This document shows, piece by piece, positions 37,618-47,090 of a stretch of 64,000 bases of DNA. This stretch comes from Faecalicatena faecalis (GTDB lineage: Bacteria; Bacillota; Clostridia; Lachnospirales; Lachnospiraceae). Within the stretch, counting starts at the first letter, position 1. Each line of letters begins with the position of its first letter. A program made the position numbers and the translations under genes. The notes under the pieces are model-generated. The model was not told the DNA's origin. It was given only the letters and a program-made list of their open reading frames with translations, and did not search any database. The stretch covers positions 1 to 64,000 of the forward strand of contig NZ_JABACJ020000022.1 of assembly GCF_012524165.2 (NCBI RefSeq). Reading direction: 5' to 3'.

Positions 37618-38817
37618 ATGAAGATTAAAAGCTTTTTCACAAAGGAAAATATTTGTTTCACCATTATACAGACGGCATATTGGGCAGGCTTCTGCATTCT
37701 GTTTGCGTACCTCAGCCCATATATTCTGAGTCTGGGATGCTCCAATACTCAGCTGGGTGTGATCATATCCGCGAATTCCCTGGCAAGTATTATTGGACAG
37801 CCGGTTTTCGGTTATATTTGTGACCGGTCAGGTTCTATTAAAAAAGTAATGATAGGCAGTCTGCTTGGAGGCAGTGTACTTGCAGCCATTTTCTATCTGA
37901 CTGGCAGCAGCTATCTGGCTATTTTATTCTTTTCAACCGTGATCTCCTTTATTATCCAGGCAGTGTATCCGTTGATCGATAACTGGACTGTTCTGGATGC
38001 ACAGGTGAATCCGACAACAAACTATGGTATCACACGAGGAATTGCATCCTTAGGATATGCTGCGACATCAGCGATCGTAGGTGGATTTTTCGATAAGCAC
38101 GGATTTCAGTGGATGTTCATACTTTTTATTGCTATGATGGTGATAGCAGCTCTTGGCTGTATGGGTCCTAAAGATACAAATAATTCTGTAGAGAAAGAAA
38201 AAGTGAAATTTACAGATTTGAAGTTACTGGCAACAAATTATGGATATGTAGCATTTGTAGTTGTAGCAACTCTTTTATATGTAGCATTCCGGTCAGCACA
38301 CGGTTTCCTGGCAACCTTGATGACACAGGTCGGAGGCAGCACAGAGCAGCTGGGATATGCCTGGTCAGTACTGGGATTAAGTGAGGTGCCTGCATTATTC
38401 CTGGCAGGAATCATTCTGAGAAAGATGAAAGATTCACATTTGCTGTTTGTCTCCATGTGCTTCTTTGTATTGAGAGTCTTACTTCCATCTTTCGCAGTAA
38501 CACCGACACAGCTGATCTGGATGACTGCTCTGCAGGGACTTTCTTATGGATTATTCCTTCCGGCATCTGTATCATTTATTGCCCGGATCACGAAGAGAGA
38601 ACTGTCCAGTACAGCACAGACCTTCGCCGTTGCCATGTATGCAGGTGTAGGAAATACAGTTGCCGGAGTCGTAGGTGGTGTATTAGTAGATTCCATTGGT
38701 GTAGTGAATGTATACCGAATCGCAGAAATCATTATTGCAGTACTTGCAGTTGTTTTCGGGATGGTTGTAGTATCACTGGATAAAAAGGAAAAAGCAGCAC
38801 AGGCTGCAGCGGAGTAA
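37618..38817 (+). CDS. MFS transporter, LacY/MFS_1-like sugar proton symporter
   Basis: A 399-residue protein with twelve predicted membrane segments. The loop between segments 2 and 3 reads GYICDRSGSIKKV, a standard MFS motif A variant, and a repeat occurs in the second half. It is similar in length and layout to the LacY-like/nucleoside group of MFS_1_like proteins. GAGGAGGAAATA precedes the ATG inside the end of the lacZ-type gene. It probably imports the galactoside cut by that enzyme. Confidence 0.87.
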   Translation: MKIKSFFTKENICFTIIQTAYWAGFCILFAYLSPYILSLGCSNTQLGVIISANSLASIIGQPVFGYICDRSGSIKKVMIGSLLGGSVLAAIFYLTGSSYLAILFFSTVISFIIQAVYPLIDNWTVLDAQVNPTTNYGITRGIASLGYAATSAIVGGFFDKHGFQWMFILFIAMMVIAALGCMGPKDTNNSVEKEKVKFTDLKLLATNYGYVAFVVVATLLYVAFRSAHGFLATLMTQVGGSTEQLGYAWSVLGLSEVPALFLAGIILRKMKDSHLLFVSMCFFVLRVLLPSFAVTPTQLIWMTALQGLSYGLFLPASVSFIARITKRELSSTAQTFAVAMYAGVGNTVAGVVGGVLVDSIGVVNVYRIAEIIIAVLAVVFGMVVVSLDKKEKAAQAAAE

Positions 38818-38881
38818 AAAATGTAACGTCTGCGAAAAATAAAGAAATCCATAGGCACAAGAAAGAGTAGAGGAGAGAGTG

Positions 38882-40477
38882 ATGTCTGTTATCGATTTTA
38901 TCATTGTGATAGTTTATTTGGGGATACTTCTGGGACTTGGCGTCAGGCTGAGCAGAGGGAATGAGACACAGGATGATTATTTTATTGCGGGACGTTCTAT
39001 GGCATGGCTGCCGGTAGCTTTATCGGTGGCCGCCACTACAATAAGCGGTAACGGCTTTATTGGAGGACCGGGCTGGTCATACCAGTCCGGTCTTAGGGCA
39101 TTTATGATGAACGCCAGCATACCGTTGGTCCTGGCGCTTGCCTGCAGCTGTTTTCTTCCATTTTTGTACCACATTCGAATTACATCATGTTATGAATATC
39201 TGCAGAAACGTTTTGGGGCTGCCAGCAGAACGCTTGGGGCAGTCGGGTTTTTAGCAACCGCCTTGATTCAGGTCAGCTCCATGGTATATATCCCATCGCT
39301 GATCATCAGCCAGTTGACAGGCTGGAATATTAAAGTAGTTTTAATCGTCATCGTGATTGTATCTACAGTTTATACCCTGCTGGGAGGGATCAAAGCTGTA
39401 ATCTGGACGGATGTCATTCAGATGGTGATTGTATGGGGCGGATTGTTTGCGGTCATTTTTCTGGCACTTAAGAATTTGGATATCGGTTTCATGGAGACGA
39501 TCCAGGTGGCACGGGAAGCCGGAAAATTAAATGCGCTGGATTTTTCCATGGATCTGAACCTGGAAAATGGATTCTGGGTTACACTACTGGGCGGCGGAAT
39601 TCTGTGGATGCAGTATTATATATCAGATCAATCACAGGTACAGAGGCTTTTTTCAGCAAAATCCGTAACAGAGGTAAAACGGTCTCTTTTGACAAGCGGT
39701 ATTCTGATGAATGTCATGTATTTCGTATTCATGATCATTGGGCTTATTATGTTCTCTGTATTCCAGGGAAGGACTTTTGATAATACAAACCAGATCATGA
39801 TCCAATTTATAGCGGACAGGGTACCGGCCGGTGTGATGGGATGCATTATAGCAGGTATCTTTGCCGCTGCGATGTCGAGCGTGGATTCTCTTTTGAACTC
39901 CATGGCAACCGTCTTTATAAAAGATATTTATGAAAAATGGGTGCTGAAAGGTAAGAAGACTGCATCCTTGACAGTATCCCGGAATTTTACCCTGGTCATG
40001 GCCGTATTCGTTGTTTTATTTGCTACGCTGGGATTCTTGAATACAACGGCATCTGTCTTAGCAGTGGTAGGAAGTTATATTTCTTATCTGTGCGGAGCGA
40101 TTTTGGGAATGTTCCTGCTGGGAATGCTCACCAAGAGGGCCAATGATCTTGGAGTGTCGATCGGTTTTGCGGCTGGAGTATTGGGAACAGTTGTATTGTC
40201 TAAGGTCTGTCCGGTCAACTATCTCTGGTATAATGTGACAGGCTTGCTGATCACGATGGCAGCAGGATATTTGGCAAGTCTTTTGAAACCGGGGAAAAAC
40301 CTGGCAGAGACAGAGCGGTATACTCTTTTGGGATGCAGAAGAGAGATTTTAGGGGCGAGTACAGCACATACAGATAAAAAACTGCTCCAGGAGATCCCCT
40401 GCCATATGGATAAGTATAGCTGGGGGCTGATTCTGTTTTTCGTGATCCAGTATCTTGTATTGGGGACATTCAGATAA
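38882..40477 (+). CDS. Sodium:solute symporter (SSS family)
   Basis: A 531-residue membrane protein of the SSS family (SglT/PutP type) with about 13-14 segments. The N-terminal region has the classic DDYFIAGRSMAWLPVALSV stretch, and the Na+ site region AAMSSVDSLLNS lies near residue 330. It probably takes up a sugar or similar solute with Na+. The start is the ATG at 38882, following GAGGAGAGAG; a GTG directly before it is in frame but less likely. It completes the lacZ-type operon as a second carrier. Confidence 0.88.
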   Translation: MSVIDFIIVIVYLGILLGLGVRLSRGNETQDDYFIAGRSMAWLPVALSVAATTISGNGFIGGPGWSYQSGLRAFMMNASIPLVLALACSCFLPFLYHIRITSCYEYLQKRFGAASRTLGAVGFLATALIQVSSMVYIPSLIISQLTGWNIKVVLIVIVIVSTVYTLLGGIKAVIWTDVIQMVIVWGGLFAVIFLALKNLDIGFMETIQVAREAGKLNALDFSMDLNLENGFWVTLLGGGILWMQYYISDQSQVQRLFSAKSVTEVKRSLLTSGILMNVMYFVFMIIGLIMFSVFQGRTFDNTNQIMIQFIADRVPAGVMGCIIAGIFAAAMSSVDSLLNSMATVFIKDIYEKWVLKGKKTASLTVSRNFTLVMAVFVVLFATLGFLNTTASVLAVVGSYISYLCGAILGMFLLGMLTKRANDLGVSIGFAAGVLGTVVLSKVCPVNYLWYNVTGLLITMAAGYLASLLKPGKNLAETERYTLLGCRREILGASTAHTDKKLLQEIPCHMDKYSWGLILFFVIQYLVLGTFR

Positions 40478-40552
40478 ATATAATCAGGAGTCATGCAGGA
40501 ACTGGCGTACTTTTGGACACAAATACGCCAGAGAGCATTTGGATTATGAGGA

Positions 40553-40598
40553 AAATCAATGAGGTGAAATGGGGCGATACATTTTACCTCATTGATTT
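40553..40598. terminator. Bidirectional terminator between SSS and AraC genes
   Basis: A 19-base stem with one weak pair (40553-40571 with 40580-40598) and an 8-base loop, followed by a T run on the plus strand and A/T-rich sequence on the other. It overlaps the stop codon of the convergent AraC gene. Confidence 0.85.
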
Positions 40599-41441
40599 CT
40601 TTTTATATTCATTTGGAGAACAGCCTGTCTTTTTCTTAAAGATGCGGCTGAAGTAAAGCGGGTCCAAATATCCTACCAGCTCAGCAACTTCGGAGATCTG
40701 AAAGGAGTTATTAGCCAAAAGATCCTTTGCCTTTTCGATTCTCATATCCACCAGATATGCCTGGGGAGAAGAACCGGTAAAGTCTTTAAAGCACCGGATA
40801 AACCAGTTATAGGTCATGTGATATTTATCTGCAAGATCCCGAATCACAATAGGTTCTTTATAATTTTCATGTATATACAGGACGGCAGAAGCAATATCTT
40901 TATGGCGGTTAGAATAGTGGGATTTCTGCTTTTCACGGGCACGGTTCAACAAGAGGCAGAGCTGTTGCAGCATCAAAACATTCATTTCACAGAAATCATT
41001 TTCCAAAAGCTGGGTTTCATGAATGACACTGTTAAACAAAGAAATCAGAGCACTGTCAACGCCGATATACAGGACAGATTCACCCCAGAGACTGTATTGT
41101 CTCAGAAGAGCTTCCGCCTGATGTCCGGTAAAATGAATCCAGTAGACTTCCGGCTGCTCTTCCAGGCGGTAATAGTAAAACTGGGGTTCGCCAGGATAGT
41201 ATATGATAATATTCCCAGCGGATACGGACTGGTATTTCCCGTGGATTAAAAAATGTCCGGTCCCTTTCGTTATATAAAGAATCTGATAGTCCGGGCGTCC
41301 CTTCAAACGGGTGGTCTCCAGATAGTTTAATTTGACCAGCTTATAATGCCCTGCGCTGTTAACAAGCAGGGGAACGGTTTTATCTTCTAATCCATCAGGA
41401 CCTGGGCGATAGTATCCAGTTATGCTGATTATGGGAATCAC
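40584..41441 (-). CDS. AraC family transcriptional regulator
   Basis: A 285-residue regulator with an N-terminal AraC_binding cupin domain (LYITKGTGHFLIHGKYQ, then PGEPQFYYYR, which reads as a sugar-binding pocket) and a C-terminal AraC helix-turn-helix pair (IRDLADKYHMTYNWFIRCF; ISEVAELVGYLDPLYFSRIF). It starts with GTG; the ATG overlapping it by one base is out of frame and stops at once, and GAAAGGA lies close upstream. It lies at the end of the lacZ-type operon, converging on it, and is its likely regulator. Repeated ACGAA motifs (41538, 41548) lie upstream of its own start. Confidence 0.9.
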   Translation of the reverse strand: MIPIISITGYYRPGPDGLEDKTVPLLVNSAGHYKLVKLNYLETTRLKGRPDYQILYITKGTGHFLIHGKYQSVSAGNIIIYYPGEPQFYYYRLEEQPEVYWIHFTGHQAEALLRQYSLWGESVLYIGVDSALISLFNSVIHETQLLENDFCEMNVLMLQQLCLLLNRAREKQKSHYSNRHKDIASAVLYIHENYKEPIVIRDLADKYHMTYNWFIRCFKDFTGSSPQAYLVDMRIEKAKDLLANNSFQISEVAELVGYLDPLYFSRIFKKKTGCSPNEYKKKSMR

Positions 41442-41702
41442 ATCCTTTCGAGTGAGATAAACAGGCAGCGCAAAAATAAAATTAGTTTTATTATAGCACT
41501 TACGGGATAAATGATATAGTTATATTTGATAGATAAAACGAAGAAAAACGAAATGGAACACAGGTACCTAAGTAGACAAGATTGTCAAATTATTCACCTG
41601 CCATAAATAATTTATAAAATATGACCTGTACCACTTCCATTTTGATCAAATATTTTGTATAATATCTCTAATATACATAAAAGACACGATGGGGGTGGAA
41701 CT

Positions 41703-42671
41703 GTGAAGAAGACGGGAGCAGTTCTGGCGGCAGCAGGTATGTCAACCAGGATGCATGATTTTAAGCCGATGCTGCCTTTTGGAGATTCAACAATCATAAT
41801 GCACATTGTATCGATGCTGAAGAACCTTGATTTAGATCCGATTGTAGTAGTGACGGGTTATCGGGCCGACGAGGTGGAAGAGCATCTTTTTCAGACAGGC
41901 GTTCGTTTTTTAAAAAACGAACAATATGAAAAAACAGAAATGTTTGATTCTATCAAAATGGGAATTCATGAGATCTCAGGAGATTGCGAACGAATTCTGA
42001 TTATGCCCATTGATCTGCCGGCTATCAAGCCTGAGACGCTGAGGCAGGTACTGATGATCGATGCGGAAATCGTACGAACGGTCTGCCATGACAGACCCGG
42101 ACATCCGATTGTCTTACGCAGCGATGTGGCAGAAAAGTTATGTCAGTATCAGGGCGACAAAGGATTGCGGGGAGCGGTCAGGGATTCCGGGCTTCCGGTT
42201 ACGAAGGTGGAAGTAGAGGACGAGGGAGTATGCCGGGGCGTGAACACGGAAGATGAGTATCAGGAACTTCTGGAATGGAATTATCAGAGAGGAGAGGGAT
42301 ATCCCATCCGGCCTCAGGTAAAAGTCAGGCTGACTGCAAACAAACCATTTTTCGGACCGGGGGTCTATGATCTTCTGAACCTGGTCGGACAGACAGGCTC
42401 TCTGCAGGAGGCATGCCATCACATGAACCTTTCTTACAGCAAAGGAAGTAAGATGGTCAAGGAAGCAGAGCGGCAGCTTGGATTTTCCATTACAGAGCGC
42501 TGGGCAGGCGGTCCCGGAGGAGGCGGTTCCAGGCTGACGGAGGAAGGCCTGAGACTTTTGGAGAATTACAGCCGGATGGTATCAGAGGTACAGGAGAGCA
42601 CAGAACAGATTTACCGGAAGTATTTTGGCAAAGGATTTCGCCAGGAATTTACCGGGAATAAGAAAGGATAG
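41703..42671 (+). CDS. MocA-like nucleotidyltransferase fused to a ModE DNA-binding domain
   Basis: A 322-residue fusion protein. Residues about 1-190 are a MobA/MocA-type nucleotidyltransferase (LAAAGMSTRM near the start, then KPMLPFG), which attaches CMP or GMP to the molybdenum cofactor. Residues about 200-310 match the winged-helix of ModE (LNLVGQTGSLQEACHHMNLSYSKG, then GGPGGGGSRLTEEG). The molybdate-binding TOBE-like domain of ModE is absent. It starts at GTG 41703 after GGGGGTGG; an open frame further upstream has no site. A TATAAT at 41658-41663 is the likely -10. It is first in the molybdenum gene cluster and may bind the palindrome before modA. Confidence 0.88.
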   Translation: MKKTGAVLAAAGMSTRMHDFKPMLPFGDSTIIMHIVSMLKNLDLDPIVVVTGYRADEVEEHLFQTGVRFLKNEQYEKTEMFDSIKMGIHEISGDCERILIMPIDLPAIKPETLRQVLMIDAEIVRTVCHDRPGHPIVLRSDVAEKLCQYQGDKGLRGAVRDSGLPVTKVEVEDEGVCRGVNTEDEYQELLEWNYQRGEGYPIRPQVKVRLTANKPFFGPGVYDLLNLVGQTGSLQEACHHMNLSYSKGSKMVKEAERQLGFSITERWAGGPGGGGSRLTEEGLRLLENYSRMVSEVQESTEQIYRKYFGKGFRQEFTGNKKG

Positions 42672-42695
42672 GAAGAAGGAAGGACAGGAAAAGAA

Positions 42696-43724
42696 ATGAA
42701 ATTAGTCAGGACAGAAGATGCAGTAGGGCATATTTTATGCCATGATATCACACAGATCATCCCCGGAGTGACCAAGGATGCAGTATTCAGAAAGGGCCAC
42801 GTAGTGACCAGGGAGGACATCCCGGTTCTTTTGTCTGTGGGAAAAGAGCATCTGTACATATGGGAAAAGCAGGAAGGAATGCTGCATGAAAATGAGGCGG
42901 CTGAGGTACTCAGGGAAATCAGCCAGGGCGCGAACATGCACCCGACAGAGGCAAAAGAAGGAAAAATCGAACTGATTGCAGACTGTGACGGATTATTGAA
43001 AGTAGATTCTGCCACCATGAAAAAGGTCAACAGTCTCGGAGAGATGATGATTGCAAGCCGCCACGGGAATTTCCCGGTGAAAAAGGGCGACAAGATTGCG
43101 GGAACGCGTGTCATCCCTCTGATCATTGAGAAGGAAAAGATGGAGAGGGCGAAGGAAACTGCCGGGGAGACTCCGATTTTCGAGGTCCTGCCTTTCAGTC
43201 ATAAAAAAGTGGGGATCGTGACAACGGGAAGTGAAGTTTACCATCACCGGATCGAAGACTCATTTACCCCGGTGATCCGGGAAAAACTTGCGGAATATGA
43301 CACAGAGGTCGTGGGACACGAGATCTGCAATGATGACCATGAGATGATTACTGGAGCTATCATGAAACTGTTGGAAATGGGATGTGACATGGTCGTGTGC
43401 ACGGGCGGTATGAGCGTGGACCCGGATGATCGCACACCGCTGGCAATCAAGAACACAGGGGCCGAGATCGTAAGCTACGGGGCACCGGTACTGCCGGGGG
43501 CAATGTTCCTTCTGGCATATTACGACGGGAAGATTCCGGTCATGGGGCTGCCGGGCTGTGTAATGTACGCAAAGCGGACTATTTTTGATCTGGTCCTGCC
43601 GAGGCTCATGTGCGGGGAAAAATTAAGACCAGAGGATTTAAGCTGTCTGGGAGAAGGCGGTCTGTGCCTGTCCTGTCCGGTATGCACATTCCCGAACTGT
43701 GGATTTGGAAAAGCGGGGGCTTAG
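42696..43724 (+). CDS. Molybdopterin-binding (MoCF domain) protein with Cys-rich tail
   Basis: A 342-residue protein with a MoCF_biosynth domain as in MoeA and MoaB (VGIVTTGSEVY; the CTGGMSVDPDD substrate loop), so it probably adenylylates or inserts molybdenum into molybdopterin. It lacks the full MoeA four-domain layout. The last 30 residues have five cysteines (C-x6-C-x2-C-x2-C-x4-C), a possible Zn or Fe-S site, recurrent in clostridial relatives as far as I recall. GAAGGAAGGACAGG precedes the ATG. moaA begins three bases after its stop. Confidence 0.82.
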   Translation: MKLVRTEDAVGHILCHDITQIIPGVTKDAVFRKGHVVTREDIPVLLSVGKEHLYIWEKQEGMLHENEAAEVLREISQGANMHPTEAKEGKIELIADCDGLLKVDSATMKKVNSLGEMMIASRHGNFPVKKGDKIAGTRVIPLIIEKEKMERAKETAGETPIFEVLPFSHKKVGIVTTGSEVYHHRIEDSFTPVIREKLAEYDTEVVGHEICNDDHEMITGAIMKLLEMGCDMVVCTGGMSVDPDDRTPLAIKNTGAEIVSYGAPVLPGAMFLLAYYDGKIPVMGLPGCVMYAKRTIFDLVLPRLMCGEKLRPEDLSCLGEGGLCLSCPVCTFPNCGFGKAGA

Positions 43725-43727
43725 AAT

Positions 43728-44693
43728 ATGGAAGACCTTTATGGGAGAAAGATAGATTATATGAGGATTTCGATTACAGACCGCTGTAACCTGCGGTGCC
43801 GGTACTGTATGCCGAACGGGATCGAGTGGATTCCCATGGACGAAATCCTGACATACGAGGAGATTGAAACAGTCTGCCGTGTGGCAGTGTCAGTCGGAAT
43901 CAACAAGTTCAAGATCACAGGGGGAGAACCTCTCGTGAGAAAGGGCTGCCCGGAATTGATCGGGAATATCAAGAGGATTCCAGGGGTGGAGCAGGTGACC
44001 ATCACGACAAACGGAATTCTGCTAAAGGAGCAGCTCGACAGGCTGATCCTGGCGGGTGTGGATGCAGTGAATGTAAGTCTGGATACCCTGGATCAGGAAA
44101 AGTTTAAGCAGATCACCGGATTTGATATGCTGGATCAGGTAGAAGCCTCTATTAAAAGTGCCGTAGATAAGGGACTCAGGGTGAAAATAAATACAGTCCT
44201 TCAAAAAGACGTGAATGACGAGGAGTGGCCGGGATTGATGAAACTGGCAAAAGATCACCGCCTGGATGTTCGTTTTATTGAAATGATGCCGATCGGGTAT
44301 GGAAAAAAGAGCAGGATGATATCCAACAGCGATCTTCTGGCACAGATGCAGCAGCTTTATCCGGGGATGGAGCCGGATGAAAAAAGACACGGGAACGGCC
44401 CGGCGGTCTATTATAAGATACCGGGATTTGAGGGAAGCATCGGATTTATCAGCGCCATCCATGGCAAGTTCTGCGGAAGCTGCAACCGAATCAGGATGAC
44501 TTCCACCGGGGAACTCAAGGCCTGCCTGTGCTATCAGGATTCCGATTCCCTGCGGGATGCGGTCAGAAAAGGCGATGAAGACGAAGTCAGGAGACTTCTT
44601 GAACTGACAATCAGTAAGAAACCGGAAATGCACTGTTTTGAAACAGTAGATTCTGTCACAGAAAGCAGACAGATGGTAAAAATAGGAGGATAG
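43728..44693 (+). CDS. moaA: GTP 3',8-cyclase MoaA (molybdenum cofactor step 1)
   Basis: A 321-residue radical SAM enzyme that begins molybdenum cofactor synthesis from GTP. The N-terminal cluster motif is C20-x3-C24-x2-C27; the second cluster is Cys249, Cys252 and Cys266; the C-terminus ends in the GG needed for activity. The GGEP motif of SAM binding is also seen. The ribosome site is weak, so translation likely depends on the gene before it. No moaC, moaD or moaE is in the window; they must lie elsewhere. Confidence 0.95.
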   Translation: MEDLYGRKIDYMRISITDRCNLRCRYCMPNGIEWIPMDEILTYEEIETVCRVAVSVGINKFKITGGEPLVRKGCPELIGNIKRIPGVEQVTITTNGILLKEQLDRLILAGVDAVNVSLDTLDQEKFKQITGFDMLDQVEASIKSAVDKGLRVKINTVLQKDVNDEEWPGLMKLAKDHRLDVRFIEMMPIGYGKKSRMISNSDLLAQMQQLYPGMEPDEKRHGNGPAVYYKIPGFEGSIGFISAIHGKFCGSCNRIRMTSTGELKACLCYQDSDSLRDAVRKGDEDEVRRLLELTISKKPEMHCFETVDSVTESRQMVKIGG

Positions 44694-44697
44694 GGAA

Positions 44698-45138
44698 ATG
44701 GGAAAAGTTTTAGGAATCTGTATCAGTGAGAAGCGCGGAACACAGAAGCATGAAGTGCAGGAAGCGAATATTGTAGAAGGCTGGGGCATCGAGGGGGATG
44801 CGCACGGCGGTAACTGGCACCGTCAGATCAGTCTCTTATCGTTCGAGAAAATAGAAGCGTTCCGTGCAAAAGGCGCTGACGTTGATTTTGGAGCATTCGG
44901 GGAAAATCTGATTGTAGAAGGATATGATCTTCGGACGCTGCCTCTGGGAAGCAAATTCAGGATCGGAGATGCACTGCTGGAACTGACACAGATCGGAAAG
45001 GAATGTCACAGCCACTGCGAGATTTTCAAGAAGATGGGTGAATGCATCATGCCGAGGGAAGGTGTGTTCACAAAAGTACTGCACGGCGGACATATTCAGC
45101 CGGGAGACGAAGTGGAATTGATTCTGCCCGAGGAGTAA
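44698..45138 (+). CDS. MOSC domain protein
   Basis: A 146-residue MOSC-domain protein, the fold that carries sulfur for molybdenum cofactor sulfurases and YiiM-like reductases. The expected pattern is visible: an early GIEGDAH, then RQISLLS, a central GENLIVEG, and the conserved cysteine in IGKECHSHC. AGGAGGATAG precedes the ATG and the gene begins four bases after moaA. In this context it may sulfurate or handle cofactor for a molybdenum hydroxylase. The ModE-like box follows it. Confidence 0.85.
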   Translation: MGKVLGICISEKRGTQKHEVQEANIVEGWGIEGDAHGGNWHRQISLLSFEKIEAFRAKGADVDFGAFGENLIVEGYDLRTLPLGSKFRIGDALLELTQIGKECHSHCEIFKKMGECIMPREGVFTKVLHGGHIQPGDEVELILPEE

Positions 45139-45180
45139 AGTTTAGAGAATTGCGGATACATCCGTCCGCTTTTCTTTGTG

Positions 45181-45208
45181 ACCGTAATGTTTTTGAAAAT
45201 ATAACGGT
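45181..45208. promoter_or_regulatory. ModE-like palindrome upstream of modA
   Basis: ACCGTAATGTTTT (45181-45193) and AAAATATAACGGT (45196-45208) are inverted copies matching 11 of 13 positions. The half-site ATATAACGG and its orientation fit the known ModE consensus (CGTTATAT...ATATAACG). It lies just upstream of the modA -35. The fused ModE domain of the protein at 41703 is the obvious candidate to bind it. Confidence 0.72.
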
Positions 45209-45209
45209 T

Positions 45210-45239
45210 TTGAAAAGCAGTAAGGCAGGTTCTTAATAT
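45210..45239 (+). promoter_or_regulatory. Promoter of modABC
   Basis: TTGAAA (45210-45215), an 18-base spacer and TAATAT (45234-45239). The ModE-like palindrome ends one base before the -35. Confidence 0.65.
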
Positions 45240-45303
45240 CCGTTTTGAGATATTATGAAAGGATCTATGGGCAGAAAAATCTGACATAGAGGGAGGAAAA
45301 GTT

Positions 45304-46248
45304 ATGAAAAAAAGAGTTTTAGCAGCAATGATGGCAGCGATGATGGTGTTCAGCTTGGCTGGATGCAGTGGTTCTTCTGACAAAAAAGCAGATGACAGCA
45401 AAAAAACGGAAGGTTCGAAGGAAGATGCAGGGGATGACCAAAAGGAAGATACTGCTGCGGGGAAGAAGGAAGCCGGAAAAGAGGAATTTGAAGAGACGGA
45501 GATTCAGGTATTCATAGCAGCCAGTCTGAATACCGTTATGACGGAGCTTGCGGACAAATACAATGAAAAACAGCCGAATGTGAAGATTACTTACAATGCC
45601 GACAGTTCCGGTACTCTTTTGACACAGATTGAAGAAGGATATGAATGTGACCTTTTCTTCTCAGCGGCACAGAAGCAGATGGATGCATTGGAGAAGGATG
45701 GGCTTGTAAAGGATGGTACAAGGGCCAATGTGTTGAATAATCAGGTCGTTGTCGTAACCTTGAAGGACAGCGGTACAAAGGTGACGGGCCTTGAAAATCT
45801 GAAAGACGCTAAGAGCATCGCACTGGCAGGGGGGAGTGTTCCGGTCGGAAAATATACCAGACAGGCACTGATCAATCTGGGAATTCTGGAAAAAACGGAT
45901 GAACCAGACGCCATTACAACGCAGCAGATTTCAGAAGCGCTCGGTGGTGTGGAGATCAGTGAGCAGGATAATGTGAGTAAGGTATTGGCAGCAGTCGTGG
46001 AAGGCTCTTGTGAAGTAGGAACGACATACTATTCTGATACCTATGGATATGAAGATGATCTTAATATTCTTGAGACGGTAAGCTATGATCTGACCGGAAA
46101 TGTCATCTACCCAATTTGCCAGGTAGTGAACGACGAGGCGGATGAACTGCAGGCCAAAGCAGCCGCAGATTTTTATGAATTCATTTTGTCAGATGAGGCA
46201 AAGACGGTCTTTGATTCTTATTATTTCGATACGAATGTAGAGAGATAG
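45304..46248 (+). CDS. modA: Molybdate ABC transporter binding lipoprotein ModA
   Basis: A 314-residue binding protein for molybdate (and tungstate). The N-terminus is a lipoprotein signal with lipobox SLAGC, so Cys21 should be lipidated, followed by a long Lys/Glu/Asp-rich linker. The mature domain starts with IQVFIAASLNTVMTEL, typical of ModA, where serines bind the oxyanion, and has the SGTLL and PVGKYTRQAL stretches. GGAGGAAA precedes the ATG. modB and modC follow. Confidence 0.93.
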   Translation: MKKRVLAAMMAAMMVFSLAGCSGSSDKKADDSKKTEGSKEDAGDDQKEDTAAGKKEAGKEEFEETEIQVFIAASLNTVMTELADKYNEKQPNVKITYNADSSGTLLTQIEEGYECDLFFSAAQKQMDALEKDGLVKDGTRANVLNNQVVVVTLKDSGTKVTGLENLKDAKSIALAGGSVPVGKYTRQALINLGILEKTDEPDAITTQQISEALGGVEISEQDNVSKVLAAVVEGSCEVGTTYYSDTYGYEDDLNILETVSYDLTGNVIYPICQVVNDEADELQAKAAADFYEFILSDEAKTVFDSYYFDTNVER

Positions 46249-46372
46249 GAGAGACTATAAGCAGAGAAGGTCAGTATAGGAGGGAAGGCACAGCCCGATT
46301 CATATCACTCAAGGTAAAAGACAATATAGGTAATGATTACTTAAGGAAATAAACGCAGGGAGGAACGTAAAA

Positions 46373-47077
46373 ATGGAAGAAATTTTAGCAATTCTAAAGG
46401 AGCTGGACTGGAGCCCGCTGTATATCTCATTGAAAACGGGAGTTGTGGCTACCATTTTTTCTTTCTTCCTGGGAATATTTGCGGCAAGGAAGGTATTGAA
46501 GGCAGGGCCGAAGTTCAAGGCAGTGGCAGACGGAATTCTGACACTGCCTATGGTGCTGCCGCCGACTGTAGCAGGTTTTTTTCTGCTGCTGTTGTTCAGT
46601 AGGAGAAGGCCGCTTGGTATCTTTCTGTTCGAGACCTTCGATATCAAGATCGTACAGACATGGACCGGATGCATCATCGCGGCGACAGTCATTGCCTTTC
46701 CACTGATGTACCGCAATGCGAGGGCAGCTTTTGAACAGATCGATGTGAATCTGATCTATGCGGCGCGGACACTGGGGATGAGTGAAATTCAGATTTTCTG
46801 GAAGGTGGCTGTTCCGTCAGCAGGACCAGGAATCATGTCGGGAACCATCCTCACCTTTGCAAGGGCGATGGGAGAATATGGAGCGACCTCCATGCTTGCA
46901 GGAAATATCCCAGGTAAAACGGGAACCATTTCCCAAAGAATCGCTATGGTGATTCAGGATGGAAATTATCTGACGGCAGGGGTGTGGGTCGTGATTGTCA
47001 TGTTGATCGCGTTCGGAATTATTTTTCTCATGAACCTGTTAAGCGGCAGGAATATGAAGCAAGTAAAACGGTGGTAG
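46373..47077 (+). CDS. modB: Molybdate ABC transporter permease ModB
   Basis: A 234-residue permease with about six membrane segments. LPMVLPPTVAGFFLLLLF and the EAA-like loop around DVNLIYAARTLGM are typical of ModB. GGGAGGAACG precedes the ATG. The 124-base gap from modA is without a clear terminator. modC begins 13 bases after its stop. Confidence 0.94.
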   Translation: MEEILAILKELDWSPLYISLKTGVVATIFSFFLGIFAARKVLKAGPKFKAVADGILTLPMVLPPTVAGFFLLLLFSRRRPLGIFLFETFDIKIVQTWTGCIIAATVIAFPLMYRNARAAFEQIDVNLIYAARTLGMSEIQIFWKVAVPSAGPGIMSGTILTFARAMGEYGATSMLAGNIPGKTGTISQRIAMVIQDGNYLTAGVWVVIVMLIAFGIIFLMNLLSGRNMKQVKRW

Positions 47078-47090
47078 GAGAATATAAGGG

